A program made the position numbers and the translations under genes. From assembly GCA_045802605.1 (NCBI GenBank), contig JBJMQS010000004.1, forward strand, positions 1 through 29,863: a stretch of 29,863 nucleotides of DNA. Reading direction: 5' to 3'. Under the pieces are notes generated by a model. The model searched no databases and had not been told where the DNA came from. It saw only the letters and a list, made by a program, of their open reading frames with translations. Source of the stretch: JBJMQS01 sp045802605. Lineage in GTDB: Bacteria; Planctomycetota; Planctomycetia; Gemmatales; Gemmataceae. This document shows, piece by piece, positions 22,030 through 29,863 of this stretch (within the stretch, counting starts at the first letter, position 1; the number at the start of each line of letters is the position of its first letter).

Positions 22030-23763
22030 TTAGAGCAGATGCGCGAAGTCGAGCAAACGGTCGGCCAAAGTGGTGTTAATTTGGTCGGCCCGGGCCAAAT
22101 CGCCGGTTCCTAGGGCTTGCCGCAGGGCACGGCACACCTCTTCGACGCTCAGCCGATCGGCTTCGACTTCAATTTTTGGGATGACGATGTGCTCGGCCCG
22201 GCGAAGCAGGTCCAGCGATGCCCGGTAGACATCGGCCGATTCGACTTTCTCGGTCCGCTCGAGGAGCTTTTCGTTGATCTTGGCCATCTTCTGGTACATC
22301 TTCGGCGTCACCGAATCCGGTGTGCCCTGCTCGATGGCGAATCGCTCCCGGCGACCTCCGAAGGTGTCAACAATCACGACCGTCAAAATGCCATCGTCGC
22401 CGTAGCTATAGGTGACCTCGATGCCAGCATCGCCTTGAGGACGCGGCGGGTCGTACGTCCAGGGGATCTCCGCGAGCTTGATGTTCTCCGCATCGTTCGG
22501 ATTCTTGTACGTGTCGCCTTCATACACGCTGACCACCACGCGCTCGGCCGGGTCGGCCACGGGGTAATAAGTCTTCGACACCGAGCAGGGAATGTCCGAG
22601 CCGCGGCGAATGATCGGGTCGAGAAACTCATCGCCATTTTCATCGATCGGGCAGGCACAGAGCGAGTGCTCCAGCTTCACGCTGTAAGCGTGATGCTCCA
22701 GGCCCGGTGCGCTTTGCAGAATGGCCGAGACAATAGCGGCCCCTTGGGCGACGCAGGTGAGCGGGTCGGCTTTGTCGAATGGCTCGGGCTCCGGGCCAAT
22801 GAGTTTCCTGACGTATTCCCGCACGTACGGCGTTTTGCTCATGCCGCCGACGAGCAACACGCGCTCGATCTTGCGACCCGGCGTGGCCGCACGCTCCAGG
22901 GCTTCAGAAACAGCGTCACCCGTGCGCTCGACTAGCGGTTTGATCAGGTCTTCGTATTCCTCGCGCGACACCGGCTCTTCCAGGCTGAGCTTGCGCTCGG
23001 GCACCAGCATCGGCCGACGGGCCAGTGCGGTGGGTGCGAACGAGAGGTCAATCTTGGCGCGCTCCACCGCCAGCAGAAAAGAAGTGCGATATGGAGAACC
23101 CAAAATGTCATACCCGGTTTTGCGGCGAAATCGCTCGGCGATCAACTCAGCGAGCAATTGATCCGCGTCGTCGCCGCCGAGCCGGCCAATGCCCTTGGAT
23201 CCGATCTCTTCGAAAATACCGTGGTGGACGCGCAACACCGTGACGTCCAGTGTGCCGCCGCCAAAATCGTACACCAAGACACGCTGATCGTATCGGCTGT
23301 TGAGCCCGTAACAAATGGCCGCGGCCGTCGGCTCGTTGATGAGGGTCAGCACTTGGAAGCCGGCCGCACCAGCGCACAGCTTCGTCGCATGTCGGGCCAA
23401 GCCTTTGGAATTCGCCGGAATGGTGATGACGGCCTTTTGCACGGGCTGCTTGAGCGCCGCCTCGGCGCTGCGCTTGAGCATGCTGAAGAGCATCACCGCC
23501 ACTTGCTCGGGCCGCACGTCCTGCCCAGCCAGCGTGAGCCGTTCGGCCGTACCGAGCGCGCGCTTGATGGAACGAATGCTCCGCCGCTCGTCATAGATCT
23601 CTTTGGCTTCTTGCCCAATCGCGATCGAACCATCTCGGCGCAGTGACACGACCGATGGGGTCGCTAGCCGGCCCTCGGGGTCAGGCAATACGATCGGCTT
23701 GCCGAAGCGAAAATCCGCGACGACCGAGTTGGAGGTTCCGAAATCAATGCCGATGTAGGCCAT
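22030..23763 (-). CDS. Hsp70 family ATPase/chaperone
   Basis: The product has 577 residues. The actin-like ATPase domain shows the phosphate-1 loop IGIDFGTSNSVVA (~4-16), Lys67 at the catalytic lysine position (SIKRALG), LINEPTAAAICYGL (~141-154), phosphate-2 loop VYDFGGGTLDVTVL (~164-177) and the adenosine motif LLVGGMSKTPYVREYV. A shorter, divergent substrate-binding region follows, and the total is ~60 residues shorter than canonical DnaK, which has a longer C-terminal lid. ATG 23763 begins MAYIGIDFG; the longer GTG start would lie in the inverted repeat. It is the last gene of a chaperone cluster with GrpE, a J-like protein and a TPR protein upstream. It is probably a specialised Hsp70 rather than the main DnaK. 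Confidence 0.93.
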   Translation of the reverse strand: MAYIGIDFGTSNSVVADFRFGKPIVLPDPEGRLATPSVVSLRRDGSIAIGQEAKEIYDERRSIRSIKRALGTAERLTLAGQDVRPEQVAVMLFSMLKRSAEAALKQPVQKAVITIPANSKGLARHATKLCAGAAGFQVLTLINEPTAAAICYGLNSRYDQRVLVYDFGGGTLDVTVLRVHHGIFEEIGSKGIGRLGGDDADQLLAELIAERFRRKTGYDILGSPYRTSFLLAVERAKIDLSFAPTALARRPMLVPERKLSLEEPVSREEYEDLIKPLVERTGDAVSEALERAATPGRKIERVLLVGGMSKTPYVREYVRKLIGPEPEPFDKADPLTCVAQGAAIVSAILQSAPGLEHHAYSVKLEHSLCACPIDENGDEFLDPIIRRGSDIPCSVSKTYYPVADPAERVVVSVYEGDTYKNPNDAENIKLAEIPWTYDPPRPQGDAGIEVTYSYGDDGILTVVIVDTFGGRRERFAIEQGTPDSVTPKMYQKMAKINEKLLERTEKVESADVYRASLDLLRRAEHIVIPKIEVEADRLSVEEVCRALRQALGTGDLARADQINTTLADRLLDFAHLL

Positions 23764-23771
23764 GAAGAATC

Positions 23772-23834
23772 TAACCACAGAGGCACAGAGACACCGAGAA
23801 AACGCTTCTCTGTGTCTCTGTGCCTCTGTGGTTA
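23772..23834. repeat. CTCTGTG-type long inverted repeat, copy 2
   Basis: The arms at 23772-23800 and 23806-23834 (29 bases each, one mismatch, 5-base loop) belong to the same family as 10102-10176. It fills nearly the whole gap between the GrpE stop (23846) and the Hsp70 start (23763). It would form a strong hairpin in the operon mRNA. Confidence 0.88.
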
Positions 23835-23845
23835 ATGTATCATTT

Positions 23846-24367
23846 TCACTCAGAAATGATGACTAAAGCACGCCGCAGGAGGCGTTCCGGGCCGCCGGCG
23901 GCGTAGCCAGGCTCCATCACGCGGAGGATGCGGTCCGGGGGCAAGCCGTCGGCTTTCTCGGTGCCGACTCGTTCGTGCAGTTCGGGCCGATAATGATCGC
24001 CACGCTCGGGCGCGAACCGGTTGACGCCGAAGCGAGCCAAAGCCTCTCGCGCAGCGTGGAGGCTGACTTCCGCGGCCCCGCCAGGGCTAGCGGCGACGAG
24101 CCGTTCCAGATCGAGGGTGCGATCGAGCAATTCGTTGAGGACCATGAGCGCAAAGCGCTTTTCGCCGGTCAACTCATCACGCAATTGTTGGTAAGCCGAT
24201 TGGACATCGGCGATGAAGCGGGTGAATCGCTCGCCGAGTTCGTCGCGGGTGCGGGAGAGTTCTTGCTCGAAGATTTTGTGTTGTCGGTCGGTGCGTTCTC
24301 GCAACGCGATCAGCTCGGCAGCCAAGCGCACGAGGGGCAGTTCGCTCGCCGCCTCATCCAATGACAT
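23846..24367 (-). CDS. GrpE-type nucleotide exchange factor
   Basis: The product has 173 residues. A helical N-terminal half (LAAELIALRERTDRQHKIFEQELSRTRDEL...) gives the long coiled coil of GrpE. LMVLNELLDRTLDLERLV corresponds to the conserved LLPVLDNLERA-like segment. The C-terminal beta part with RVMEPGYAAGGPERLLRRALVIISE matches the conserved GY...LRPA.V.V ending. It should release ADP from its Hsp70 partner. ATG 24367 lies 14 bases inside the end of the upstream J-like gene, so the two are translationally coupled; the longer frame upstream is a shadow of that gene. The sequence is divergent from canonical GrpE, consistent with a dedicated partner for the Hsp70 at 22030-23763. Confidence 0.82.
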   Translation of the reverse strand: MSLDEAASELPLVRLAAELIALRERTDRQHKIFEQELSRTRDELGERFTRFIADVQSAYQQLRDELTGEKRFALMVLNELLDRTLDLERLVAASPGGAAEVSLHAAREALARFGVNRFAPERGDHYRPELHERVGTEKADGLPPDRILRVMEPGYAAGGPERLLRRALVIISE

Positions 24368-24842
24368 CAACGCCCCAAGGGTCGAGCGCCGCCGCGGCGA
24401 AATGTTCGAGCCAGCGAGCGGTGGCCGGCAACTCCAGTGGCACGTCGGGCGGTGCGAACTCCGCGGCAATCGCCGCCGCATCCGTCTCGATGGCAGCGGG
24501 TAACTCAATCGGCGGCTCGGGATCGAGTGGTTCCCAGCCCGGAGGCGCGCCATCGATGTGATAGAGCCGGGCGAGCCGCCGCACTTCGCCGGTCGCGAGA
24601 TCGGCATTCAAGCTGGCAGCATCGGCCGCCGGTCGCCGCGAGGGATCGCGCAATAGTTCGCGCGCCCAATGCACATCTTCGAGCGCCAGCCGCGTCTGCC
24701 CCTTGCGGCACCACAGCACCCGCTCGGCCCAATGAGCATCGACGGTGGCTTCGTCAACGTCTTTGTCTACGCCAAGGATTAGGAATGGGCCCGCGACTTC
24801 GCGGGTTGGCTTTGGGCTGGATTCCGGCCACGGCTGGCTCAT
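24354..24842 (-). CDS. J-domain-like protein lacking HPD
   Basis: The product has 162 residues. Residues ~18-70 resemble a J domain: FLILGVDKDVDEATVDAHW for helix I and the start of helix II, then LALEDVHWARELLRDPSRR, which matches the helix III/IV pattern (NEAYEVLSDPEKR) of DnaJ proteins. The loop between helices II and III reads LWCRKGQTR, and the HPD tripeptide needed to stimulate Hsp70 ATPase is missing. The rest is acidic and Pro/Ala-rich. Its ATG overlaps the stop of the TPR gene by four bases and its end overlaps the GrpE start by 14 bases. It may bind the Hsp70 or membrane TPR protein without activating ATP hydrolysis. J-like assignment is from pattern only. Confidence 0.68.
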   Translation of the reverse strand: MSQPWPESSPKPTREVAGPFLILGVDKDVDEATVDAHWAERVLWCRKGQTRLALEDVHWARELLRDPSRRPAADAASLNADLATGEVRRLARLYHIDGAPPGWEPLDPEPPIELPAAIETDAAAIAAEFAPPDVPLELPATARWLEHFAAAALDPWGVDVIG

Positions 24843-27800
24843 GTCGCCACCTCCTCAGGCAATGGCGTGCCGGCCTCGTCGGCCTCTTGTCGCCGGCGCA
24901 CGGCTCGGCCCAGCCGCAATAAGTAATCCGCGTCGCCGGGCGGTGCGGGGCAATGCGACGCCAAGTGGGCCAAGCATCGCTTCCAGTGCGCTGCGGCCCG
25001 TTCGCGGTCGCCTTTCCAAATGGAAGCGAGCGCCAGGTTTTGCTGCACCCGGGCATCATCACCTTGCGGCGGCAATGACGATTGGAAGAACTTGATCGCC
25101 TTGCCGAACTGTTGCAGTAAGCACGCCGCCACGCCAAGCAGATTTCGCAGTGCCCGGCTGCCGGCCGCCGCCACTTGGGGATCGATCTTGAGTGCTTCGG
25201 CGGCGTCGCCGCGATCGATCAAGTGCTTGGTCCAGAGCACTTGCACTTCGGCTTTGGCTTGTTGCACCGGGGTACTGTCGGGCCGGGCTTCGGCGAGCCG
25301 TTCGACCATTGGCGCGGTGGTTTCCAGGCGGCCCAGGCGCTGCAATCGCCACAGGAGCCGCATCTCGTCGGGGGGGTTGAGCTCCAAGAGGACAGGGTCG
25401 ATTTCCTGGCCCGGTAACAGCGACTTATACATGCGCAAGGTGCGCTTGAGCTCGGCGAAGCCCGCTCGCTCCGCCGCGCGGTCGAGCAGTTCGGGCAACT
25501 CTTCGAATCGACCGATCGACAACCGAATCAGGCACAGGTTGGTCATCGCCGCCGGCGAGTCCGGTGCTTTCTCGAGCGCGGCGACGAATTCGGCCTCAGC
25601 CGCGGCGAGCTGTCGCTCGTGCAAATGCAACAAGCCCTTTTGCAACAGTATGTGGTGATCTTCCCCCGTCACGCCCTCGAGCAGCCGGCGTGCCTCGCCC
25701 GGGTGGCCTTGTCGCCGGTATCCACGGGCGAGCCAGGCCGCGGCGGCCGGCGTCGGGCTCGTGGCAGTGAGCGTGTTTTCCAGGCCACGAAGCTGTTCGG
25801 CGGTCACTGCGCCGGAACCGGCCGGGCCCGCTTGAATGACTCGCTGCACTGCCCGCACTTCCATCGAAGCCAGCCGAGGATCGTTAAAGCCCGCACTGGT
25901 GGCACGGCGGAATGCCGCCAACGCTTCGGCCGGCTGATCGGCGCTCAGGGACTTTACGCCGGCGAGGAATGCGCCCGCCGACATGAGCGGCGTCAGCTTC
26001 CACACCTCGCGCTTCGCGGCCGGAACCTGTTGCCAAGCCGCGAGTGCGTCGGCATAATCGCCGGCTTTCCACGCGAGTTGGCCGCGCATGCCGAATACCA
26101 AATCGCGGGTGGCACCGTTGGGTTCCAACTCCGCAAGCACGGTGCGGGCATCGTCGTCACGGTTCTGCCAACCCAGGACGATAGCTTGGAGCAGGCCGGC
26201 TTCCGGCTTCAGATGCTCATCTTCGCTTGGCCGGCGGAGTGCGACTTCGGCTCGGGCTTCGTCGCCCGTGAGGTGATGGCACAAGCCGGCGAGCAATCCG
26301 CGGAATGCGTCGTTGCCGCGGTTCGCCTCCAGCTCCTCGTTGAGTTGAGCTAGCTTGTCGAACTCGCCGTGCTGCCACCACAGTGCGGCTAGCGCGGTCA
26401 GAGATTCGGGGTCCAGCGGTCCCGCGGTGCGAGCGCGATCGAGCAACTCGGCCGCTTTCTGCGGCTCATTGGCGGCAACTGCGATTCTCGCTCCGAGGAC
26501 GAGATACTTCGTCTTCGTCGGCCCGGTCGCTTTGTCGCACGCCTCGGTGATCAGTCGCAGCGCGTCGCCCGCCCGGCCATCAAGCCGGGCCAAGACGCCG
26601 CGACGAACAAGCGGCCGCGGATCGTTGGGATGGTTCTCGATCCAAGTGGAAAGATAGTGTTCGGTGGCCGGGCGATCGCCGCGGCGGTACGCCAATTCCG
26701 CCAAGCGATCGAGCGTCAGTGCACGATTTGGACCCATCTTCTCGGCAAGCCGCGCGGCCGCCAGAGCCGCATCGGGCCGGCCATTCAATTCGTGCCGGCG
26801 CGATTCCTCCACGAGAACACGCTCGGCAATGGCGGGATAAAGTGAACCCGGCGCCTCGGGGTATCGCCCATCGTGGTGTTGCGCCCAGCGTTCGAGGTAC
26901 ACGCGCTCGATCGGCGCGAATTCCCGCTGTTTCTCCATGAAATAACGCTTGGCGCCTTCACGGTCGCGGAAGGCACGATCAAATAGCGCGTCGTCGTGGC
27001 TGAGCCGCAATCCCAACTCGGCCGCGGCGCAGATGTATAGCCAAGCGACTTCGGCGGGGATGGTTTGGCCGCTCGCGGCGAACGTGTTGTAAAGCTCAGC
27101 GGCCTGTAAATCGTAGGCGCCGGCGGACGCAAAGACATTCGCCAACTCAGCCAGTTGCGGCGGAGTGATCGTGACGCCCGCGGTCTGCGCCTCGCGCAGC
27201 AATTCGCGCGAAAGATTCAGCCAATCCGCGTCGCCGCGCACGCTCAGCGAAGTCAGCACCCCAAGGCCGGCCGAGAGTTGCGCGACGCGGTCTTGATGGG
27301 TGCCCGCCTTGGCCCGCGCGGTGCACAGCGCGAGATAGCCAATCGTGAGGGGGCTGACCGGTTGTTCGCGCGTGCGCACTGTTTGGAGATGCGGCAAAGC
27401 TTCGTCGTACATCGCGGCCCGCGCGAGGTTGTAACCCAGTCCCCGCAATACCGGCAGCGATTCATCGCCGGCTGACAATGCCTGACGAAATGCCGTGGCC
27501 GCGTCACTCGGTCGCTCGCATCGTTCCAGCGCTTGCCCGAGCAGTCGCCGTGCTTCGGCCAACGCGACCCCCGGCTGATCCAGGCCGAGCGGGCAGGCGA
27601 GTGGCGTGCGGCCCGTGACTTTCGCCAGCCACGAGTGCGATGGCAGTGTGTTGATCCAAATTTTCTGCGGCGCTTCGAGGTGTTTGCCCAGGCCCTTCGG
27701 TCCCGTGGCGATCTCCAGCGCACGCACCGCGCGGGCCGGGTCGCCGCCGGTGTCTAAGAGCGCGGCACCGTACTGCCATTGAACAACAGGGCAATCCGGT

Positions 27801-28492
27801 GCTTGCCGCACGGCATGATCAAGCCAGCGGGCGGCTTCTCGGCTGCGTCCAGTGCGGCGATCCAATGCCCCCAGATAAAGCGCCGCGTCCGGCACCGTCG
27901 GCTCACCGAGCGCGGCGTGCAACGCCGTTCGGGCATCGTCAAACTTGCCGGCAATCAAGTGTCGCAGGCCTAACCAGAATGACGCTTCCGGGCAACCGGT
28001 GGTGACACGCACGATTTCTTGCACGAGGAACGCCACATCGTCGCCGCCTGTCGGCAACACCACTTGTCGGCGAATCTCCGCGAGCAATACATCAACGACG
28101 CGCTTGTCGAATTCCGCCTCCGGCAATCCGAGCCGATCGCCGGCGCCGCGCATCAGTTCCAGCGCTTCGGAATATCGATGGCTCGACAGTGCTTCCTCGG
28201 CGGCGCGGTAAAGGCATTCGCCTTCAAAGGTGTTGATGCGGCGCTCGAATGTCGGGTTGGGTTTGGCCGGGTTGCGGAGTTGCCCTGCGGCGGCGAACGC
28301 GTCCTGCCAACTGCCTTGATTCAAAAGCGCCTGAGCTTTGCGAAACGCCTGCTCGCGCGGCGCGAGTTGCGTAAGTATGGACACCCCGCCTGGCCGAATG
28401 ACCCACAGAAGCGCAACGATGAACAGGCCGATCGAGAGGATCAGCACTGCGTAGGCAATCACCGAAGCGGCCAGCGGCAGAATAAGGATCAT
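24839..28492 (-). CDS. Membrane-anchored TPR repeat protein, ~1217 residues
   Basis: From ATG 28492 the product starts MILILPLAASVIAYAVLILS and continues hydrophobic to about residue 33, a single N-terminal membrane anchor. The remaining ~1180 residues are TPR-like helical repeats, for example ALYLGALDRRTGRSREAARWLDHAV, PLVRRGVLARLDGRAGDALRLI and KTKYLVLGARIAVAANEPQKAAELL, giving a long superhelical scaffold. The cytoplasmic or periplasmic orientation is not certain; partner Hsp70 lacks a signal peptide, so the TPR part is probably cytoplasmic. The longer ORF start at 28771 is rejected because its extra 93 residues are not protein-like. The stop overlaps the J-like gene's start (ATGA). The gene leads a four-gene chaperone cluster. 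TPRs can bind Hsp70 C-termini, but the Hsp70 here does not end in EEVD. Confidence 0.88.
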   Translation of the reverse strand: MILILPLAASVIAYAVLILSIGLFIVALLWVIRPGGVSILTQLAPREQAFRKAQALLNQGSWQDAFAAAGQLRNPAKPNPTFERRINTFEGECLYRAAEEALSSHRYSEALELMRGAGDRLGLPEAEFDKRVVDVLLAEIRRQVVLPTGGDDVAFLVQEIVRVTTGCPEASFWLGLRHLIAGKFDDARTALHAALGEPTVPDAALYLGALDRRTGRSREAARWLDHAVRQAPDCPVVQWQYGAALLDTGGDPARAVRALEIATGPKGLGKHLEAPQKIWINTLPSHSWLAKVTGRTPLACPLGLDQPGVALAEARRLLGQALERCERPSDAATAFRQALSAGDESLPVLRGLGYNLARAAMYDEALPHLQTVRTREQPVSPLTIGYLALCTARAKAGTHQDRVAQLSAGLGVLTSLSVRGDADWLNLSRELLREAQTAGVTITPPQLAELANVFASAGAYDLQAAELYNTFAASGQTIPAEVAWLYICAAAELGLRLSHDDALFDRAFRDREGAKRYFMEKQREFAPIERVYLERWAQHHDGRYPEAPGSLYPAIAERVLVEESRRHELNGRPDAALAAARLAEKMGPNRALTLDRLAELAYRRGDRPATEHYLSTWIENHPNDPRPLVRRGVLARLDGRAGDALRLITEACDKATGPTKTKYLVLGARIAVAANEPQKAAELLDRARTAGPLDPESLTALAALWWQHGEFDKLAQLNEELEANRGNDAFRGLLAGLCHHLTGDEARAEVALRRPSEDEHLKPEAGLLQAIVLGWQNRDDDARTVLAELEPNGATRDLVFGMRGQLAWKAGDYADALAAWQQVPAAKREVWKLTPLMSAGAFLAGVKSLSADQPAEALAAFRRATSAGFNDPRLASMEVRAVQRVIQAGPAGSGAVTAEQLRGLENTLTATSPTPAAAAWLARGYRRQGHPGEARRLLEGVTGEDHHILLQKGLLHLHERQLAAAEAEFVAALEKAPDSPAAMTNLCLIRLSIGRFEELPELLDRAAERAGFAELKRTLRMYKSLLPGQEIDPVLLELNPPDEMRLLWRLQRLGRLETTAPMVERLAEARPDSTPVQQAKAEVQVLWTKHLIDRGDAAEALKIDPQVAAAGSRALRNLLGVAACLLQQFGKAIKFFQSSLPPQGDDARVQQNLALASIWKGDRERAAAHWKRCLAHLASHCPAPPGDADYLLRLGRAVRRRQEADEAGTPLPEEVAT

Positions 28493-28525
28493 TTTCGCTT
28501 CAAACGGCGGAACCGCGCACCCTCG

Positions 28526-28594
28526 GGCACGGGAACCCCATGAAACTACCGCGCCTGGGAAAACCAGGCAAGCTGACCAATCCGTTCCCGTGCC
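28526..28594. repeat. Nested inverted repeat in the divergent promoter region
   Basis: GGCACGGGAAC (28526-28536) and GTTCCCGTGCC (28584-28594) are inverse, and between them GCCTGG and CCAGGC (28553-28569) form a smaller hairpin. It lies upstream of the TPR gene start and may be an operator-like or mRNA-leader structure; no factor can be named. Confidence 0.45.
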
Positions 28595-28752
28595 GAAGCC
28601 CTGGGCGGTGGTAACGGTCGCATGCCCCAAACGGACGGTAAGGATTCGTGCAGGGATAGGGACGGGGATTGCCTGGCGAGCGACTCTACCAGAATCGGGG
28701 CTGACTTTTGAGCGATATCGAGGTCGTGTGATATTCTGGCTGCGGAAGAATA

Positions 28753-29310
28753 GTGAGTGGTTTTGCGGCAACGATACATATGACGGAGTATCCGCCGAAG
28801 TTGGTGGAAGTGACGGAGACTGAGTTCGGCGCCGTACTCGCGCTGAACGACGGCCGCTCGGTGCCGATCAACATTCGACCCGAGCGCCTCGACCAAAGCT
28901 TGAGGGCGTACCAGCGCCCTTCCCTCAGAGAGTTGCTGGCAAGTCGCTCCCTCAGTGTGTACGCGGATACTTGGCAAACACTAGACGGGGATTGGGAACG
29001 GGTCAGCGAGATAATCCTGGCCTCTCCGGTCGCGATGACGAAACTCCAAGACTTCCCCGGCATCTGGCGTGTGTCCGGCCAGCCATCGGCTGCGGTCCGA
29101 GACATGCCACAGCGAGTGTATGGCGGGCTTGATCGGGCCCTCTACACGTCACACGCATTCCAATTCAGGGAGAATCCTAACCGCTCTGCCCCTTGGTGCC
29201 GCGGTTTGTTGAATGCGCAGGGTGGATGGATCTTTGAGACGTGGGTTCATCTTGGATCGGGGCAGGTGGAGATTGTTGGCGGAGTGTTGCAGGGACACTT
29301 CGTGGAGTAG
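28753..29310 (+). CDS. Unrecognised hypothetical protein
   Basis: The product has 185 residues from GTG 28753, which has GGAAG four bases before it; ATG 28780 is an alternative start without a clear ribosome site. There is no signal peptide or membrane segment. The start is TEYPPKLVEVTETEFGAVLALNDGRSVPINI, a probable small beta domain, followed by RPSLRELLASRSLSVYADTW, and a C-terminal region rich in Trp and Gly (SAPWCRGLLNAQGGWIFETWVHLGSGQVEIVGG). No family recognised. It is divergent from the TPR gene, 260 bases away. Base composition is less GC-biased than in the metabolic genes, which may hint at a more recently acquired locus. Confidence 0.6.
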   Translation: MSGFAATIHMTEYPPKLVEVTETEFGAVLALNDGRSVPINIRPERLDQSLRAYQRPSLRELLASRSLSVYADTWQTLDGDWERVSEIILASPVAMTKLQDFPGIWRVSGQPSAAVRDMPQRVYGGLDRALYTSHAFQFRENPNRSAPWCRGLLNAQGGWIFETWVHLGSGQVEIVGGVLQGHFVE

Positions 29311-29439
29311 CGGAATCTGTTAACAAGTGGATGCGGCGAACGGGACCGCACGTCGTGTAGTTTGAAGAGAGCCATACAAATGGCCTGCTCCTGAATTGAG
29401 TCCTCGTCCGGTTGTTCGATCAAGGTATTAGTACGAGAC

Positions 29440-29724
29440 ATGTCTCTTCCTCGAATACACATGGATTTTAATGGATGCTCACTTTCGAGCACTTTCACGC
29501 AGGACAGCATTAAGTCTCAAAGCCTAACGTTACATCCGGGTATGCGCTGCATCTTTTACGATTTCGACACTGAAAACGGGGTGCCAGGCTTGATGCACAC
29601 AGTGGGAGAGATCTGGTGGGACGCGAAGGCTGGAGTCTTCATGCTCGACATGCGAACCGTGAATTTCCAGTTCACTCCCGGCAGTGACGTGTCGGTTCTC
29701 AACGGCTTGTACTGTCTCGGTTGA
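29440..29724 (+). CDS. Small hypothetical protein
   Basis: The product has 94 residues from ATG 29440 with no strong ribosome site (ACGAGAC just upstream). The composition is protein-like and hydrophobic/aromatic in a beta pattern: CIFYDFDTENGVPGLMHTVGEIWWDAKAGVFMLDMRTVNFQF. No motif is recognised. It follows the gene at 28753-29310 after 129 bases in which I see nothing notable. Its codon use is more AT-rich than the window average. Coding status is moderately likely. Confidence 0.5.
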   Translation: MSLPRIHMDFNGCSLSSTFTQDSIKSQSLTLHPGMRCIFYDFDTENGVPGLMHTVGEIWWDAKAGVFMLDMRTVNFQFTPGSDVSVLNGLYCLG

Positions 29725-29781
29725 GCACAAACGTTGGCAATGTGTCAGTCTGGATGTGCACTGTTTGGCGGTCCAACGGTA

Positions 29782-29826
29782 AGCCCGACGCGCAAGCAAG
29801 GGTCTTCGTTAGCCGGACGCGCAAGC
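29782..29826. repeat. Two direct copies of the AGCC(C/G)GACGCGCAAGC repeat
   Basis: AGCCCGACGCGCAAGC at 29782-29797 and AGCCGGACGCGCAAGC at 29811-29826 differ at one base and are 29 bases apart. The inverse form, as AGCCCGCAGCGCAAGC, lies in the hairpin ending the FG-GAP gene near 14431-14446. This is a dispersed short repeat. The remainder of 29725-29863 shows no gene. Confidence 0.7.
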
Positions 29827-29863
29827 TACGGAACGCAGAGACTCTGCCCCACTCGCGAGTCTC

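Noticed and set aside
22030..23763. Canonical DnaK
   Set aside because: It is shorter than DnaK, the C-terminal substrate region is divergent, and it is grouped with a J-like protein without HPD and a TPR scaffold. I therefore call it only an Hsp70 family protein.
24368..24607. 80-residue N-terminal extension of GrpE
   Set aside because: It is Arg/Ser/Pro-rich and lies inside the J-like gene in another frame. GrpE's helical region begins at ATG 24367.
28493..28771. 93-residue N-terminal extension of the TPR protein
   Set aside because: The extension is not protein-like and runs across the divergent promoter and nested inverted repeat. ATG 28492 directly begins a membrane anchor.

Overview
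The window looks like a piece of a GC-rich chromosome from a Planctomycetota bacterium, most likely of the Gemmata/Gemmataceae type. This is an inference from gene style. The evidence is large Ser/Thr-rich surface proteins ending in dockerin-like calcium-binding repeats, FG-GAP repeat proteins, a shared N-terminal LExR..P-type motif on four proteins, a Wza-like lipoprotein, a large TPR protein beside an Hsp70/GrpE set, and many short dispersed inverted repeats between genes. I see no rRNA, tRNA, CRISPR array, transposase, integrase or phage gene.

Layout. Positions 1-4122 (+) hold a tandem family of three secreted beta-rich dockerin proteins: one cut by the window edge, one broken by a frameshift near 1512-1519, one intact. 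Positions 4255-6463 (+) hold a polysaccharide-export lipoprotein followed by two small secreted Pro/Gln-rich proteins. From 6521 to 17354 there are mostly housekeeping and accessory metabolic genes: a VOC protein, a membrane diguanylate cyclase, a lipoprotein alpha/beta hydrolase, a conserved hypothetical, a MaoC-type hydratase, a GyrI-like protein, an SDR oxidoreductase paired with a GH1-type glycosidase whose first codons seem frameshifted, an FG-GAP protein, and an aldehyde dehydrogenase. Divergent from the last of these, 17372-19353 (+) is a two-gene unit, truD plus an amidohydrolase. Then come another dockerin protein, a small protein with a strong terminator between them, and leuC on the minus strand with a possible 41-codon ORF in its leader.

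The most coherent multi-gene system is on the minus strand at 22030-28492: a membrane-anchored ~1217-residue TPR protein, a J-domain-like protein lacking the HPD motif, a GrpE, and an Hsp70. The first three are joined by overlapping stop/start codons; a long hairpin repeat separates GrpE from Hsp70. I read this as a dedicated, membrane-associated chaperone module distinct from canonical dnaK-dnaJ-grpE. It is the best candidate here for an undescribed system. The right end (28753-29863) has two unrecognised small ORFs.

Noncoding content is rich in hairpin repeats: a symmetric 3+3 inverted array with a perfect 49-bp core at 10913-11149, two copies of a CTCTGTG-type inverted repeat (10102-10176 and 23772-23834), a GTAGCC...GGCTAC inverted pair, a repeat hairpin embedded in the aldehyde dehydrogenase reading frame, and an AGCCCG-type repeat found at 14.4 kb and at the right edge.
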